Below the pieces are notes generated by a model. The model saw only the letters and a program-made list of their open reading frames with translations, ran no database searches and had not been told where the DNA came from. The translations under genes were made by a program, and so were the position numbers. From Cristatella mucedo (lineage: Eukaryota > Bryozoa > Phylactolaemata > Cristatellidae): a stretch of 64,000 nucleotides of DNA. The stretch spans positions 250,001 to 314,000 of the forward strand of contig WPIO01000123.1 of NCBI GenBank assembly GCA_009760855.2, read 5' to 3'. Numbering within the stretch: position 1 is the first letter of the stretch; each line of letters begins with the position of its first letter. Positions 11,567 to 22,905 of the stretch are shown piece by piece.

Positions 11567-14500
11567 TCAGTAACTCCATAAAGACCATGTGGGTGTTACG
11601 CAGGAGAGTTTTGTATAGCGCACTCACAGCCTAAGCGGCTTTCGGTACGCATTCGGTACCCAACAGACTTCGTCTCACGCAACAAAGAGAAAGTGGGAAG
11701 CATAGCAGAGTTAGGAGAGCAGTTGAGGTACTGAGTAACATAGAAGTAGCAGTTCAGGACCGCTGAAAAAGATGTGCCATAGTCGGTAGTCGGAGAGTAG
11801 ATGTCGTTGCGTTAGAATTGTGGAAGCGAGCTCCACAGTCTAGGACATGCAGAGCTAAAGCTTCTGTCGCCAACTGTCTTTAAGCGGAGGAATGGGACAG
11901 CTAATTTATTGTCCACACTGGACCTGAGGGCGCGAACAGGCTGAAACTGATGCAGCAGTTCAGCTAGGTACGAAGGAGCCAAGCCGTGGCGGGCCTTGTG
12001 GGTCAGCGTAAGAACTTTGCTCTGTATCCTTTGCTCAACCGGCAACCATCCTAGCTCTTTCAGCAAAGATGACACGTGCTCAAACCGCTGGTACTTGAAG
12101 ACCAGCCTTTCAGCCATACTCATAGTCCGCTGTAGTGGCATAATAGCTTTCTTTGGTAGCCCAGCCGAAAGGGAATTACAATAATCAAGCCGAGACAAAA
12201 CTAAGAGCTATTTTAATTTTTTACAAGCCACTGTGGGAGACAACTTCTAATCTTGGATAGTGTTCGGATGTGATGGCTTGCTGTAGAGGCAGTCTTCTGA
12301 ATGAAGCTTTTGAAATTGAAGCAGCTGTCGAACACGACACCTAGATTACGAGCACGTGATGAAGGTCGCACAATAGCTTCACCTATTACAACAGCAAAGC
12401 CTTGTAATCCAGCCACACACATAGGGTGTCCTGTGAGAAGCAGTTCGGTTTTATCGTCATTTAATTTCAGGAAGTTTTCTGGCATCCAGGATCGAATATC
12501 GGCAAGGTAAGCATTCAGTTTCTCAGTTGCTGCAGCAGATTCCGACGGTTTAAATGACAAATACAACTGAGTATCGTCAGCATAGAAGTGATATCCTACT
12601 CCATGGGCCTTAATCACTTTTCCCAGAGGTTGCGTATAAATAGAGAACAGCAAGGGACCAAGTACAGACCCTTGAGGGACTCCACAGGTGACCCTTCTCA
12701 TGCCTGAGACCTGACCCCCACACGACACGGATTGAACACGATCAGACAAGTATGATTTAAACCACGCCAGTGCTTCATCTGCCAGACCGATCGTTGTTCT
12801 CAATCATTCAAACAGAACTTCGTGGTCAATGGTGTCGAAGGCAGCAGACAGATCTAGCAGAGCTAGAGCAGTAACATTCCCGTCGTCGTTGCCGCGTAGA
12901 ATGTCATTGCTAACACGGAGGAGAGCAGTTTCAGTACAGTGCTGCGTCTTGAAACCTGATTGAAATGTTTCTTACATTCCATTATTTTAAATATGTTAAA
13001 CTAGCTGCTTAGCAACAATTTTTTCAAGAATCTTTGATAAGAACGGAAGAAGGGAAACTGGACGATAGTTTGCTAGGACCTCTGTGTCTAATCCAGGCTT
13101 TTTAAGAATAGGTCTAACGATTGCCGATTCGAAGGACTTGGGGACGACCCCTTTTCCCAAAGAAGCTTTAAAAATCTTGGTTATGGCAGGGCTAAGTTGG
13201 TCTGCAAGTGAAGACCACAGAGATGAAGGTATAGGGTCTTCAGGAGACGAGCTCTTTTTGCTAGACCTTATTAAGGCAGCCACATCACAGGCAGAAACAT
13301 CAGGGTACCTTTTTAAGAAAGGTCACAGGTTGAGGAACGGTGATTGCTTTGGTCGGAGGGGGCTTAATGGAGGCACGAATGTGCACAATTTTTCAGTAAA
13401 GAAGGCTGAAAACTTTTCGGCTGAGCCCTTAATATCTGGGGAGTCAGACCTCACAGCACTGGCCAGTAAATGGTTTACTGTTCTGTAAATCTGTTTAGTG
13501 TCCGACTGGCAGGGATTCAGTTTTCTAATGAAAAAAGAAGCCCTGGCTTTTTCAAGCTTTCGGGTGTAAACTCGAAGGAAGTCTTTACAATTGACTAGGT
13601 CAGCCTCAGACCCCGATTTCTTGAAACGGCGTTCCAGCCTGAGCTTAACACGGCGCATCTTAAGGAGTTTTTTTGTAAATTGAAAGCAATCTCGACGACT
13701 TTGAACACAGATAGAGCGAATGGGAGCATCTTTGTCAAGAGCACTCCTGAGTGTCATGTTCATTGCATCAGTGAGGGTATCGAGGCTGCCGGTCGAGTCT
13801 GAGTGCAGATCAAGAAGGCCTGCATCACAAACAGATTTCAAAAACTTGTCCAAGTCAATGCTTTGTAAGTTACGTCGTTTGGCAAATTCGACTTTACCCC
13901 GCACTTACGAGGGAGCAGGAACAGTAAACGAGACCGAACAATGATCTGAGAGGGTCAGTGGGCACACCATAAAGTCAGTGGGGAGGACATCCTTAGCGAT
14001 CACGAGATCTAGAATGTGGCCACCGACGTGGGTGCTATGACTAACGTGTTGGGCCAAACCACAATTCTCCAGACAGTCAAGAAATGAGCGGACCTGGCTG
14101 TTGCTAGGGTTGTCAACGTGAATATAAAAGTCTCCTACAATCAGTTGGGGCCTGTCACACACAAATATTTTAGCGAGGAACTCTGAAAACTTCTCTATAA
14201 ACAAGTTTAGACAGCCAGGAGGTCAGTATATCGCAACGGTGAGAGGCATTGTCTTTGATGAAGACCTGATAGCAACCAATTCAAACGATGACCCGTGCGA
14301 GAAACTGCACATTTTATAGCCAAACGATTCGCGAACAACAATTGCAACCCCGCCACCAACCTTTTCAGAACGCGCGGACTGATAGAATGAGGACCCGGGT
14401 GGGGTGGTCTCGGAAATACAGCTGCTGGAACAAAGCGTCATCCAGGTTTCGGTAAGCAGAAATGCATCTAGCTTCTAGTGGACCACCTGGTCGCGGATAA

Positions 14501-14967
14501 GTAACCTCTTGGTTTTTAGCGAGCGCACATTTAGTAGGCGGAATTTAAGAGGCTGTCCAACAACTGGGCGACGGCGATGAAGTGGCTCGTATTCTCTACC
14601 GTTTTCGTCCGGCCCGGCGGACGCTGGCTCTTCGAATTTGAATTGGACCTTGGTCACGGCCGTGGGACGACGTTTCACAACGTGCTCGGCTACAGCGGGT
14701 GGGCTACTACCGCAACAAGTAATATTTAGCGCTTTAAACTTACGAGTCGTAGGTTTGATAGCCGAGCTGTTGATGGGGCGAACGCAGGATGCAGATAGGT
14801 TCTCACTGACCCGCCGGAGAAGGCCCGCCGGTAGGTATCGACTAATGGCGACATCGCATCTTACGCTGAGCAGGTCCTGTTTTGTGTAGCATATCCGAGG
14901 AAAGCTCATAAATAGTCACAGCGAAGATAGCAGCGAAATACCCGAAGGTATTAGAGAGAAATCAAGT
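11567..14967 (-). mobile_element. Near-complete CR1-like LINE inserted in block copy 1
   Basis: About 3.4 kb, antisense. The 3' end at 11,567 starts AATGTATCTCCGTCAG, the complement of the family's GACGGAGATACATT end. The 5' end is at about 14,967, where block sequence resumes (TCCATCGTCACAAAGTGCAT). Block copy 2 is continuous at this point (33,050-33,075), so the insertion postdates the duplication or was never in that copy. TCCA/ATCCA on both sides may be a short target duplication. Confidence 0.9.
12213..14909 (-). pseudogene. CR1-like ORF2: AP endonuclease plus reverse transcriptase, broken
   Basis: Read on the minus strand from 14,909, domains in order are: a basic N-terminal extension; endonuclease (LLNVRSLKTK, LTETW, GGGVAIVV, VGDFYIHVD, LSDHCSVSF) to about 13,905; a linker with FSAFFTEK; and reverse transcriptase with [47 protein letters not shown] and the catalytic [12 protein letters not shown] near 12,550-12,570. 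The C-terminal region continues to 11,812. At least five in-frame stops are present, near 14,475, 14,220, 13,905, 13,323 and 12,804. There is no separate ORF1 upstream. The element is dead as a coding unit but preserves all motifs, so it is fairly young. Confidence 0.9.
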
Positions 14968-16010
14968 AAATCCATCGTCACAAAGTGCATGTAAGTGAGC
15001 AATGCGCCTTTTTGTTGGAAAGATGTTAATTTATTGCCCCTTTTAAAGAGCACATCGATATATTTCTTCCCAAGTGAAGCACATTCAATCGCATCAAAGA
15101 GTCCTTGCCGGAAAAAAAAGCCGAGTAGTGCTCTTTTCAAGGAGAAAGTATAACTGACGATTCAACGAACTGTGTATGCAAGTGCCCGAAAGCCCAAGGA
15201 GCAGCATGCTGGCACGCTGTGAACTGACACTCAAAGGAAACCCGGCAGCGAAGACACATGATCGACATTTCTAACGCCGATTATTCTGCTGCATGGTACC
15301 TGTAACTCAGGCAGTCAGTCACCTAAATCAGTCTGTGCTACTGCCACGGGATTGTGGTTACTTCAGAAGCTCTTAAATAAGGAAAAGCTTTGTCGGTTGT
15401 ATACTCCATATTAGTCAAGACTCAAAACAAGCATGCCAGTTTAGTCGAACGTTAAATCAGCAACTGCAAGCATGAAGCTATCAAGCTTTTTGTTGGCCAT
15501 TTAGACATCAACTCACTTGCTAAAGGCTGTCAGATTTTGTCTGTGGAATGTAAGCACAGTTTTGTCCAATGGGCAACCTGAAACGGTGACAATGAACTCC
15601 GGTTGGTTAGTAAAGGAGTCAAGAGACTTGTAGTATACAACCAGTCGATTCTGAGCGACTGCAGTTCACACTATGATTATGCCCTTGGGAAATTTCATGT
15701 AACCTTAATCGTTAAATTTTAAAATAATCCAGGAAAAACCAAACGGAAAGTTGACCACGGACTATCCGGTTTCTGTTTGGGCGAGGATTTCTTGTGTAGA
15801 TTCACGCCGATTGAAGCTACCTTAAATCAACCGTTAGGTAGCGGGACTGACCTGTGCAGTTCATTCGTAGACAAAAAGAATTACAAAAACTTTAACAGAG
15901 GTTCGCTTACGTACGTAGTACTACATTTCTATATCAGTAAGGTTTTTTGTTGCACCTTGCCAATTGCGGGGTTTAACAGGGATGGATAAGAATAGACCTC
16001 AGTTTGTAAA
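14968..16010. repeat. Unrecognised block continued, copy 1
   Basis: This resumes segment X after the CR1-like insertion and matches 33,060-34,100. From about 15,430 it also matches 40,836-41,640 in the truncated third copy. ORFs are not conserved between the copies. Confidence 0.6.
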
Positions 16011-17235
16011 AGGACTTGATGCTTGGCACTGCCAATTTTTTTACTACTTTTGATGGATTCAAGTGGCTTGGAGGTTGGAGCCCTTTCCATTACTTGCTTT
16101 ACCGCTTAAAAATTAGCATTCGAAATGGCGAGACAGTTTATCTTACTCAATTTAGCGGCGAGGTGCAAAGTCATTTGCAACAGCAATCTGCACTTCCGCC
16201 AGCAAATGGTAGCTGGATTTGCCATACAATTAGAGTGAGTGAACTGTAGTGTAGCCTTGAGACGTTAAGGTAATTGTAATGCGACGTTTTTGAGTGAACC
16301 CCTGTAGTGACATTTCTGGGGAGAAGACTAAGAAATAAGAGTCTGGGGAACGAAGAAATCTTAACTGAAGCTTTCTACATACAGTCTTTGTCTATCGATG
16401 ACTGATGAAGATGGATAGCAGCATTAGGCCAAATAATTGCAATCAATTGATGCGAACAGCTTTCAATCATTTGTCTATGTCGATACTTTTCACGTTACGT
16501 CGCTGGACAAGTTCGCCTGTACGTACGGGGTAGCAGGAACAGTAAACGAGACCAAACAATGATCCAAGAAGGTCTCCCGAGAGGGTCAGTGGGCACAGCA
16601 CAAGGTCTGAGAGGCAAGGTCAGTGGGGAAGGACAATCGTTGTGATCACCAGATCTGGAGTATGGCCAACAACGTGGGAGTACGATTACCGTGTTGGACC
16701 AAACACAAACTATCAAGACAGTCAGGAAATGAGCGGACCTACCTGTTGATAGGGTGGTCAACGTGAATATATCGGAGCTTTCAATTCTGGTCAATTGGCG
16801 ACGAATTTCGATATCGGTCTTTGCCGCCAATCATATGCATTACCCTAAAATTAACATGCAACATAGCTTATACGTTTGATAGTTCAATTTCTCAACACTG
16901 AACTTGTTTGTTCAATGAGAATTGGGCCTTCCCCTATCTTGCTTAACTTTAATGAGAGCATGATTATATAGTATGAATTGTAACATTTGTCCACTTTTTG
17001 CAGAGCCATTGTCGCCCGGCGGTACGGTGTCCTGAATTGCCGCAATTGTTGCTATGTTCTGGGTTCAAATCTTGCGGTTGCACTTTGAACCGATGCCTAA
17101 TAATTGTATTAAACTGCGGCATTCAGAGACCGATAACACAGCATTGAGTAGCAGAATTCTACTGCAGTTTACTGTATTGGATCAGGCTATTGCGGTCGAT
17201 TGCAACGGATCGCTAGTTATTTCCGGCGTTCCCTT
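16011..17235 (+). repeat. Degenerate ~172-bp satellite, third stretch of block copy 1
   Basis: Clear sequence relationship to the other satellite stretches (GCTTTACCGCTTA, GATAGCAGCATTAGGCC, GATCAGGCTATTGCGGTCG), and co-linear with 34,101-35,348. The short frame with QSHLQQQSALPPANGSW is shared with the 34.2-kb copy and partly with 41.8 kb, but follows from DNA similarity. The start and reading frame differ between copies. Confidence 0.6.
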
Positions 17236-17321
17236 TGCGGCTAATGTAAAGCGCCTAGAAAGAGATTGAGATCTCTGAGGGCGCTTTATCGAGTGTATTA
17301 TTATTATTATTATTATTATTA
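17236..17321 (+). mobile_element. L2-like LINE, minimal 3' end
   Basis: Only the last ~85 bp of the LINE: GCGCCTAGAAAGAGATTGAG, hairpin partner GGGCGC, then (ATT)n. It is present at the equivalent place in block copy 2 (35,349-35,430), so it predates the duplication. Confidence 0.9.
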
Positions 17322-17570
17322 CCGCTTTAAAAATTGAGTCCCTGTAAACGTTGATTTGCGTAAGGAGGTGCACTTCCGGCCGAGATCACTTCCTCCTCTG
17401 TTTAGCAGGAATCGTGGAGAGTAGAGCACTCCTAGTCATAAACGGGCAAGCAAAGTAAAATACGGGAATTTAAAAAACAAAAGTTCATTAGGTTAAATGC
17501 CAAAACCAAGTAAAATATGTGACATTTTAATTGAGACTTTAAGGGTTAACCGGTCGTTGCTTCGCCATCT

Positions 17571-17762
17571 TGCACGAGCCGTGATGGCACACAATGGGTA
17601 AGGTAGTTGCCTTCACGACCTCGGCCCCGAGGTCGTGTGTTCGAATCTTGTGGTTGGTGATCCTGTATCGCCACTGCAAGCGGTGGCGATAGCCGTAAAG
17701 GCTCCTCTGTTGGTATACAAAAGAGGCTGTTAAATCAGCTAGTATTTATTTATTTTATTTAA
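17571..17762 (+). mobile_element. SINE-2 (tRNA-headed), insertion specific to copy 1
   Basis: A tRNA-like head carries an A-box-like GCACACAATGGGTAAGG and a B box, GTTCGAATC. A body with GCCACTGCAAGCGGTGGCGA follows, then a tail with CTAGTATTTATTTATTTTA. Block copy 2 lacks it: 35,670-35,690 reads from the TCGCCA flank straight to AAGAACCAGCC. Confidence 0.85.
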
Positions 17763-19018
17763 GAACCAACCACAGCTACTACGGCAAAGCCTACCGAGAC
17801 TGAATTTCTTGAAGCTAGAGAACCAATTGGAGAGACATTACATTACTTTTGCTGTTATAAAATATATATTGGTTGTAGCGAATCGGTGGCATTTTTAGAA
17901 GAAATATCAATTCTTAAACACTGATGAACCAGCCAAAAGACGCTTTGTCAAGTGAGATAACATCAACAGCGACATTGCCGACATTTTACGGATACTCGAC
18001 AGCGCCCACAACAGCAATTCGTGTACAATCCTAGCATAATTAAGTTAATCGGACAAAGTCTTGCTGAAAAATTTATAAACAACATCCAAGGTAAACCTAT
18101 TACTACACTAACCTCATCGAACAACACATATTGCAGAAATGTCTCACGTGAATCCGTGGCTAAGCCGGTTCCGAGAACGCCCAATTCGTCCAAGTACCCG
18201 CATTTAATCGACCACTACGCTAACTTCTTAGAAAGTAGTTAGTCTTCAATCTATATAGGTGCATTTTACGGCTGCTTGAGAACAGGGCTTGCATATACGT
18301 CAACGTTTGACAAGACGAAGACAAAGATTTGGTAAGTTTTGTTCGAGGTCTTTTATTGATCTCGCGTCATGTCCTCTGTGCCCGTTAGCCAAGCCGTTTC
18401 GCTAAGAAAGACGCTTCCGCTAGTTTGCTGTTCCTATGAATTTGCCATAGTTCTTTGCCTCCTCAGTTTAACATTTGAGTTACTACACCACGTCAGAGCA
18501 TGTCCTAAGCATGTGCTGCACAAGGATATTTTAACGACTAACTTAGGTGCTAATCAATTGGATAGAGGAGCAGTTACCGTCCATTTTTGTGACCCAAAAC
18601 TTCGCTCGCTGTTGAATTTTGCTTCATTAAAAATCGCCCCTGATTGAGTCCTGTCTTCTTTATTCTAGGACAGTAATGCTACGAGTAATGTCTTGGTACC
18701 GTTCAGGTTATTTATACTGGCTCGCGGTGGAAAATTGTAAGACTGCGTATAAAAAAGTCTTGTTGACGTTTCTAATAAAAAGTATTTTTTCAAGTGGCTG
18801 TTGCTGCATTTTTTCCGATCAAGTGTACGCAAGTAACGAAAAGAGTTTCTCGTTCTTAATTTCTTGACGCTCTCGGAAACGCAACGGCTTAAGGAGGCTA
18901 GGTAAATTAGTTTAGGATTAGTCTATTTGCGCTATGCAAATGATGTCCTTAAAAAACCTGGTTAGTAACGTTTTTGTTGATACAATTTTTAATAAATCTG
19001 TTAAATGTTCTAGAAACC
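17763..19018. other. Upstream region of secreted-peptide gene, copy 1
   Basis: Unrecognised sequence that aligns with 35,690-36,905 at visibly lower identity than the gene itself. The last ~30 bp before the start codon (AATAAATCTGTTAAATGTTC) are the same in both copies, and CTAG immediately upstream could be a 5' UTR splice acceptor. No clear TATA box was identified. Confidence 0.5.
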
Positions 19019-19458
19019 ATGAAGCTTCTAGCCGGAGCGGTCGTTGTGTGTCTCGTTATGGGAGCGTTCGCTGCCGACATTCGCCCAGTAAGTCAAGGAG
19101 AATTGGCAATTTCTGCTTTGAAAATTTCAGAAATGATTTCAATCGCAGTGGTATAATCCGACTATCTTGAGGACTTGATAAATTTGTAGGAATTCAGAGA
19201 GGACGTCCAGCTGAGCAGCGAAGCACTCTCTCAGCTCAATCAAGCGTTCGAAGGTGATTCTCCAGCTGTCCTATTTCGCCGTCAATACGTCGCCTCTTTG
19301 TTTCTTATAACTTTCCATGCCAATCGTTTTTCGTTTCAGTATACGCTGCTGCTAAGAGGGCATGGTACGATACGTTGGGAAACATTGTGCTCGACGTCAC
19401 CGGAATGCGCCAAGTTTGGAACGGAGCAAAGTGGGTGTACGAAAAAGTCTCAGGATAA
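19019..19458 (+). CDS. Small secreted peptide gene, copy 1 (three exons)
   Basis: The product is about 83 residues of unknown function, predicted to be secreted. Exon 1 (19,019-19,087) encodes a signal peptide, MKLLAGAVVVCLVMGAFAA, and ends in phase 0 at GTAAGT. Exon 2 (19,190-19,253) is flanked by TTTGTAG and GTGATT and ends in phase 1. Exon 3 (19,340-19,458) follows TTTCGTTTCAG and ends in TAA. The two introns are 102 and 86 bp. The exon 2 part is acidic with a leucine-rich helix-like pattern; exon 3 is aromatic (Trp and Tyr, e.g. GAKWVYEKVSG). The mature part has no cysteine, which argues against a disulfide-rich toxin or Kunitz fold. Matching frames, splice sites and a second copy support a real gene. 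The family was not recognised. Confidence 0.75.
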
Positions 19459-19799
19459 AAAATTGAGATATGTCGAGTCTCTGACCTGTTATGACATTTA
19501 AGTCTCAATTAAAGGAAACAATCAATCGTACTTGTTCGAATTTCTTTCGCACCACAGTGATCACTCTTTTTTCGGGCAAACAACGACAAGACATGAGAAT
19601 CTGTAGTGTCTGCCTTGTTTTCATGCTATTCGTGGCAGGGCAGTTTACAAGTAATGTCAGTAAGCGACCAACTAAATCTGCATATATGGCTACCAAAATT
19701 TAGAGGTGACTTTAACAAGAATAATACCTTGAACAATGAATTTTTATTATTCCTTGTGAGGAACAGAATCTGAGCTAGACAATTTAACGCAATATTGCG
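19459..19799. other. 3' flank of the peptide gene, copy 1
   Basis: Unique sequence shared almost base for base with 37,346-37,689. It contains short ORFs on both strands, none with recognisable similarity. No canonical AATAAA was seen immediately downstream of the stop. Confidence 0.5.
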
Positions 19800-20600
19800 A
19801 AGCAAGCAAAGTGCTTAGCTATAATTTTCAGCTACACAACATAACTAAAATTCAGGCTTGTTTAGATAGAGATACCACATCTAAGTTGCTCCATGCATTT
19901 GTGACATCCCGTCTTGACTTCTGTAACTCACTGCTGCTGGCCTACCGGAAAGTGCAATCGGTCACTCACAGTTGTTACAAAACACTGCAGCAAGGTTTGT
20001 CTTTCGTGAGCTTCTCACCTGCCACATCATACCACTTCTCGCCGACATGCAACGGATACCAGTCAAGCAATGGATCGACTTCAAGGTTTTGTCACTGACT
20101 TTTAGGTCCCGTCGTTCTTCGTCTCCAGTGTACCTACCAGATCTACTCCCCCACCAGGCCGAGCATCGTTCCACCCGCTTTTCGGAATGTAACCGTACAC
20201 CTATAGCTCGTACAAACCTCGAGTCCTTTGGAGACCGTGCATTTAGTTTGTGCTCTCCCAAAGCCTGGAATTGACTCCTGAATTGCGTCATGCACCCCCC
20301 CCCCCGTCTTCACATTTAGAAAGAAATTAAAAAAGCAGCTATTTATTACAGCATTTAGTGGGTCCCTGTGAATCGTCTTTTATGTGCTTATGCGTTCTGA
20401 CACTGTTGCGTGTTGCCAGAAATCACACTATTGCATGCTGCCCATGTGCACGTCACCCCTAACCATGTTATTCATGTTGTTTATCAAGCATGATACCACT
20501 CACCATTCAATTAGTTTCGTGTGCAGCAAATGTAAACCACCCAGAAAGTGATTGAGGTCCCTGAGGGTGCTTTATCAAATGTATTATTAGTATTATTATA
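19800..20600 (+). mobile_element. L2-like LINE 3' portion downstream of peptide gene, copy 1
   Basis: RT C-terminal remnants ([45 protein letters not shown]) in shifting frames, a poly-C run near 20,287-20,301, 3' UTR words, the terminal hairpin and ATTATT. Near-identical copy at 37,690-38,490, where the poly-C run is shorter. Confidence 0.85.
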
Positions 20601-20619
20601 AGAACTGCGGCTAGTTTTT

Positions 20620-21893
20620 AAACGGACTGGTGCATTTGAGTGGTGTGCGGCAGCCAAGAAAGAACAAGCTCATTGTTTGAAGATGCTGTGAGTTCCTTTG
20701 AATTAAATCATGTGCATTGTGCAATCAGATTTGAAGCGTGGCACGGCGGCCAATATTTTGACGGTTTTCGTTGGATTTTAGTGGATTATGGCGTTAATTA
20801 GAGCTATTCACCTTAATCGCTTTGCCGCTTACCATATATTTATGGTTCGAAATGACGTGACCACTTTTGGATTCAATTTATAGAAGTGCAAAGTCATTTG
20901 CAACAAGAATTTGAACTCACCACAAACAAATTGCGATCGATGTGCTATTGATTATAGTGAATCGTGGTGTTAGCCCAAGCCGTTGAGTCTATTGTAATGC
21001 GATGTTTGTAAATGAGCGTCTACAATGACATTTCCTGGGAAAACTGTTAAAAACAAGGAGTCTATGAAAAGAAGAAATCTAAATTGAAGCATCGCATATC
21101 CAGTCTTTTTCAGTTGATAGCTGGTGACAATTGATAGCAGCATTCGCCCGAATCGTTGCCATCGATTGATAGGATCTAGTTAAAACATATGTGGGCACAG
21201 CAGGTTATAATTATGTGCGTGCACAACGAGACCGATAACGATCAAGCTGTTTGGTTACTACAAGTTAGATCTTCACCAAGCCACTTTTTGAGATGCGCGA
21301 TAAATCGAAAGGGATTGCTTTTTCCCCCTGACTAACATCGTTGATTGCCATGAACGGCATGAGATTGAACACAGAGATTTAAACTCTGTGGTTGCTTTTT
21401 CTTGCGAAACGTTCTAGGCAATGTAAGTCGCAGCTTCTAATTATGGTCGGTTGGTGAGAAATTACGGCATTGGCCGTGGTCGATGCCGCCAATCGCCGCT
21501 GCAATGTAATACAGTTAGCGTGCAACGTCGTATAAACGTCCAATTTTTCAATCTCTTAAAACCTAAATTTTTTGGGCGATAGGAGTTGGAGCTTCCCGCA
21601 TTTTATTTAAGGTTAATGAGTGGTGGATTAAAGATTGCAACATCGTAGCACTTTCTTGCTTTGAGCCGAGCCAGTGTTGTGGAATAGCCGAAATTGCACC
21701 TATGCCATAGATTCAAATCCTGTTGCTGGACTTTAAAATACTGCCCAATCATGTTTTTAAAACTGCAGCTTTCGGAGGCCGTGTTCACAGTATTGAGTAG
21801 CAGAATGCTGTAGTTTACTGCATTGGATCAGGCCAATGCGGACACTTGCAGAGCATTGCCTGATATGGCCAGCGATAAGTTGTAGGAACTTAT
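20620..21893 (+). repeat. Degenerate ~172-bp satellite, block copy 2 (uninterrupted)
   Basis: The best place to see the satellite in its block form. Reverse-oriented cores occur near 20,791, 20,970, 21,136, 21,325, 21,467, 21,661 and 21,820, with intervals of about 179, 166, 189, 142, 194 and 159 bp. It matches 1-440 plus 1,044-1,860 without the CR1-like insertion. Confidence 0.7.
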
Positions 21894-22215
21894 TCACTGT
21901 AAAAATTTACTCTGAAGCATGACACCTAGATTTCGTGCACATTAAGGAGATATGCTAAAATAGTTGATTTTAGCGTTAGCCTTTCACATTTCTAAATCAC
22001 ACTTGGTTTGCCATACCGAGGAAGTTAGTTTTATCTTCGTTATATTTAAAAAGGTTTGCTACGCAATCTATTGCGGATGTCATCAATAAATGCAGATAGG
22101 AAGCTAAGAGAATTCAGCAGCTGAGGAGCTGGGAGGTGTTCAAAGCAAAGGTATAACTGAGTGCCATCCGCTGAGAAGGGAAGACTTAGTGTGCTGGGCA
22201 ATCATATCGGCAAGA

Positions 22216-22435
22216 GAGCGAGAGATAATTATAGTAATAGTAATAATGCACTTGATAAAGCACCCTCAGAGAACTTAATCTCTTTCTAGGAGCTTTAAAT
22301 TTGCTGCAAAGTGATATGCAATAGAATAGTAAGTAAAATCATGCTTGAAAAACAAACCAAATGAATAATATGGTTAGGGGTGACATGCACAGGGTCAGCA
22401 TGCAAATGTGGTTAGTGGCACCATGCTTTTTGGAG
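22216..22435 (-). mobile_element. Nested L2-like 3' end (first)
   Basis: Antisense (AAT)n-type tail, terminal hairpin (GCACTTGATAAAGCACCC) and 3' UTR words. It sits where the equivalent block copy 1 site has the (GA)n run. About 110 bp of unassigned sequence follow before the second nested end. Confidence 0.85.
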
Positions 22436-22544
22436 GTCCAGAACGGATTAATAACTGCTCATCACAGTTGTGATTTAAATGCGGGAATGAATTATAAAAA
22501 ATGGCTACTTCCTGTTATATTTCATGGTTTTAGAGGATATGATT

Positions 22545-22905
22545 AATAATGATAATAATAATGTACTTGATTAAGCGCCCTCAGAGAACTTAATCTCTTT
22601 CTAGGCGCTTTCCATTTGCTGCAAAAGGAAATGCAATAGAATGGAAAGTAAAATCATGCTTAAAAAACAAACAAAATGAATAACATGGTTAGGGGTGACA
22701 TGCACAGGGTCAGCATGCAAATGTGATTAGTGGCCGCATGCACAGTGTCAGCACGCATAAGCACATCAAGGACGAATCAAAGGAACCCACTAAATGCTGT
22801 CCTAAATAGGTATGTTTTTAAGTTTCTTTTTAAAGGTGGTCAGGTCATGGGATGTTCTGACGCAGGTCGGGAGGGAGTTCCAGGCTTTGGGAGCATACGA
22901 GAGAG
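22545..22905 (-). mobile_element. Nested L2-like 3' end (second)
   Basis: A second antisense 3' end: AT-rich tail, hairpin, 3' UTR, and the last RT codons up to the CCAGGCTTTGGGAGCATACG segment, which then abuts the GAGAG residue of the host element. Confidence 0.85.

Noticed and set aside
16016-16249. Conserved peptide-like frame (LQQQSALPPANGSW) shared at 16.2, 34.3 and 41.8 kb
   Set aside because: The shared frame follows from satellite DNA similarity; starts differ and other copies of the same monomers contain stops.
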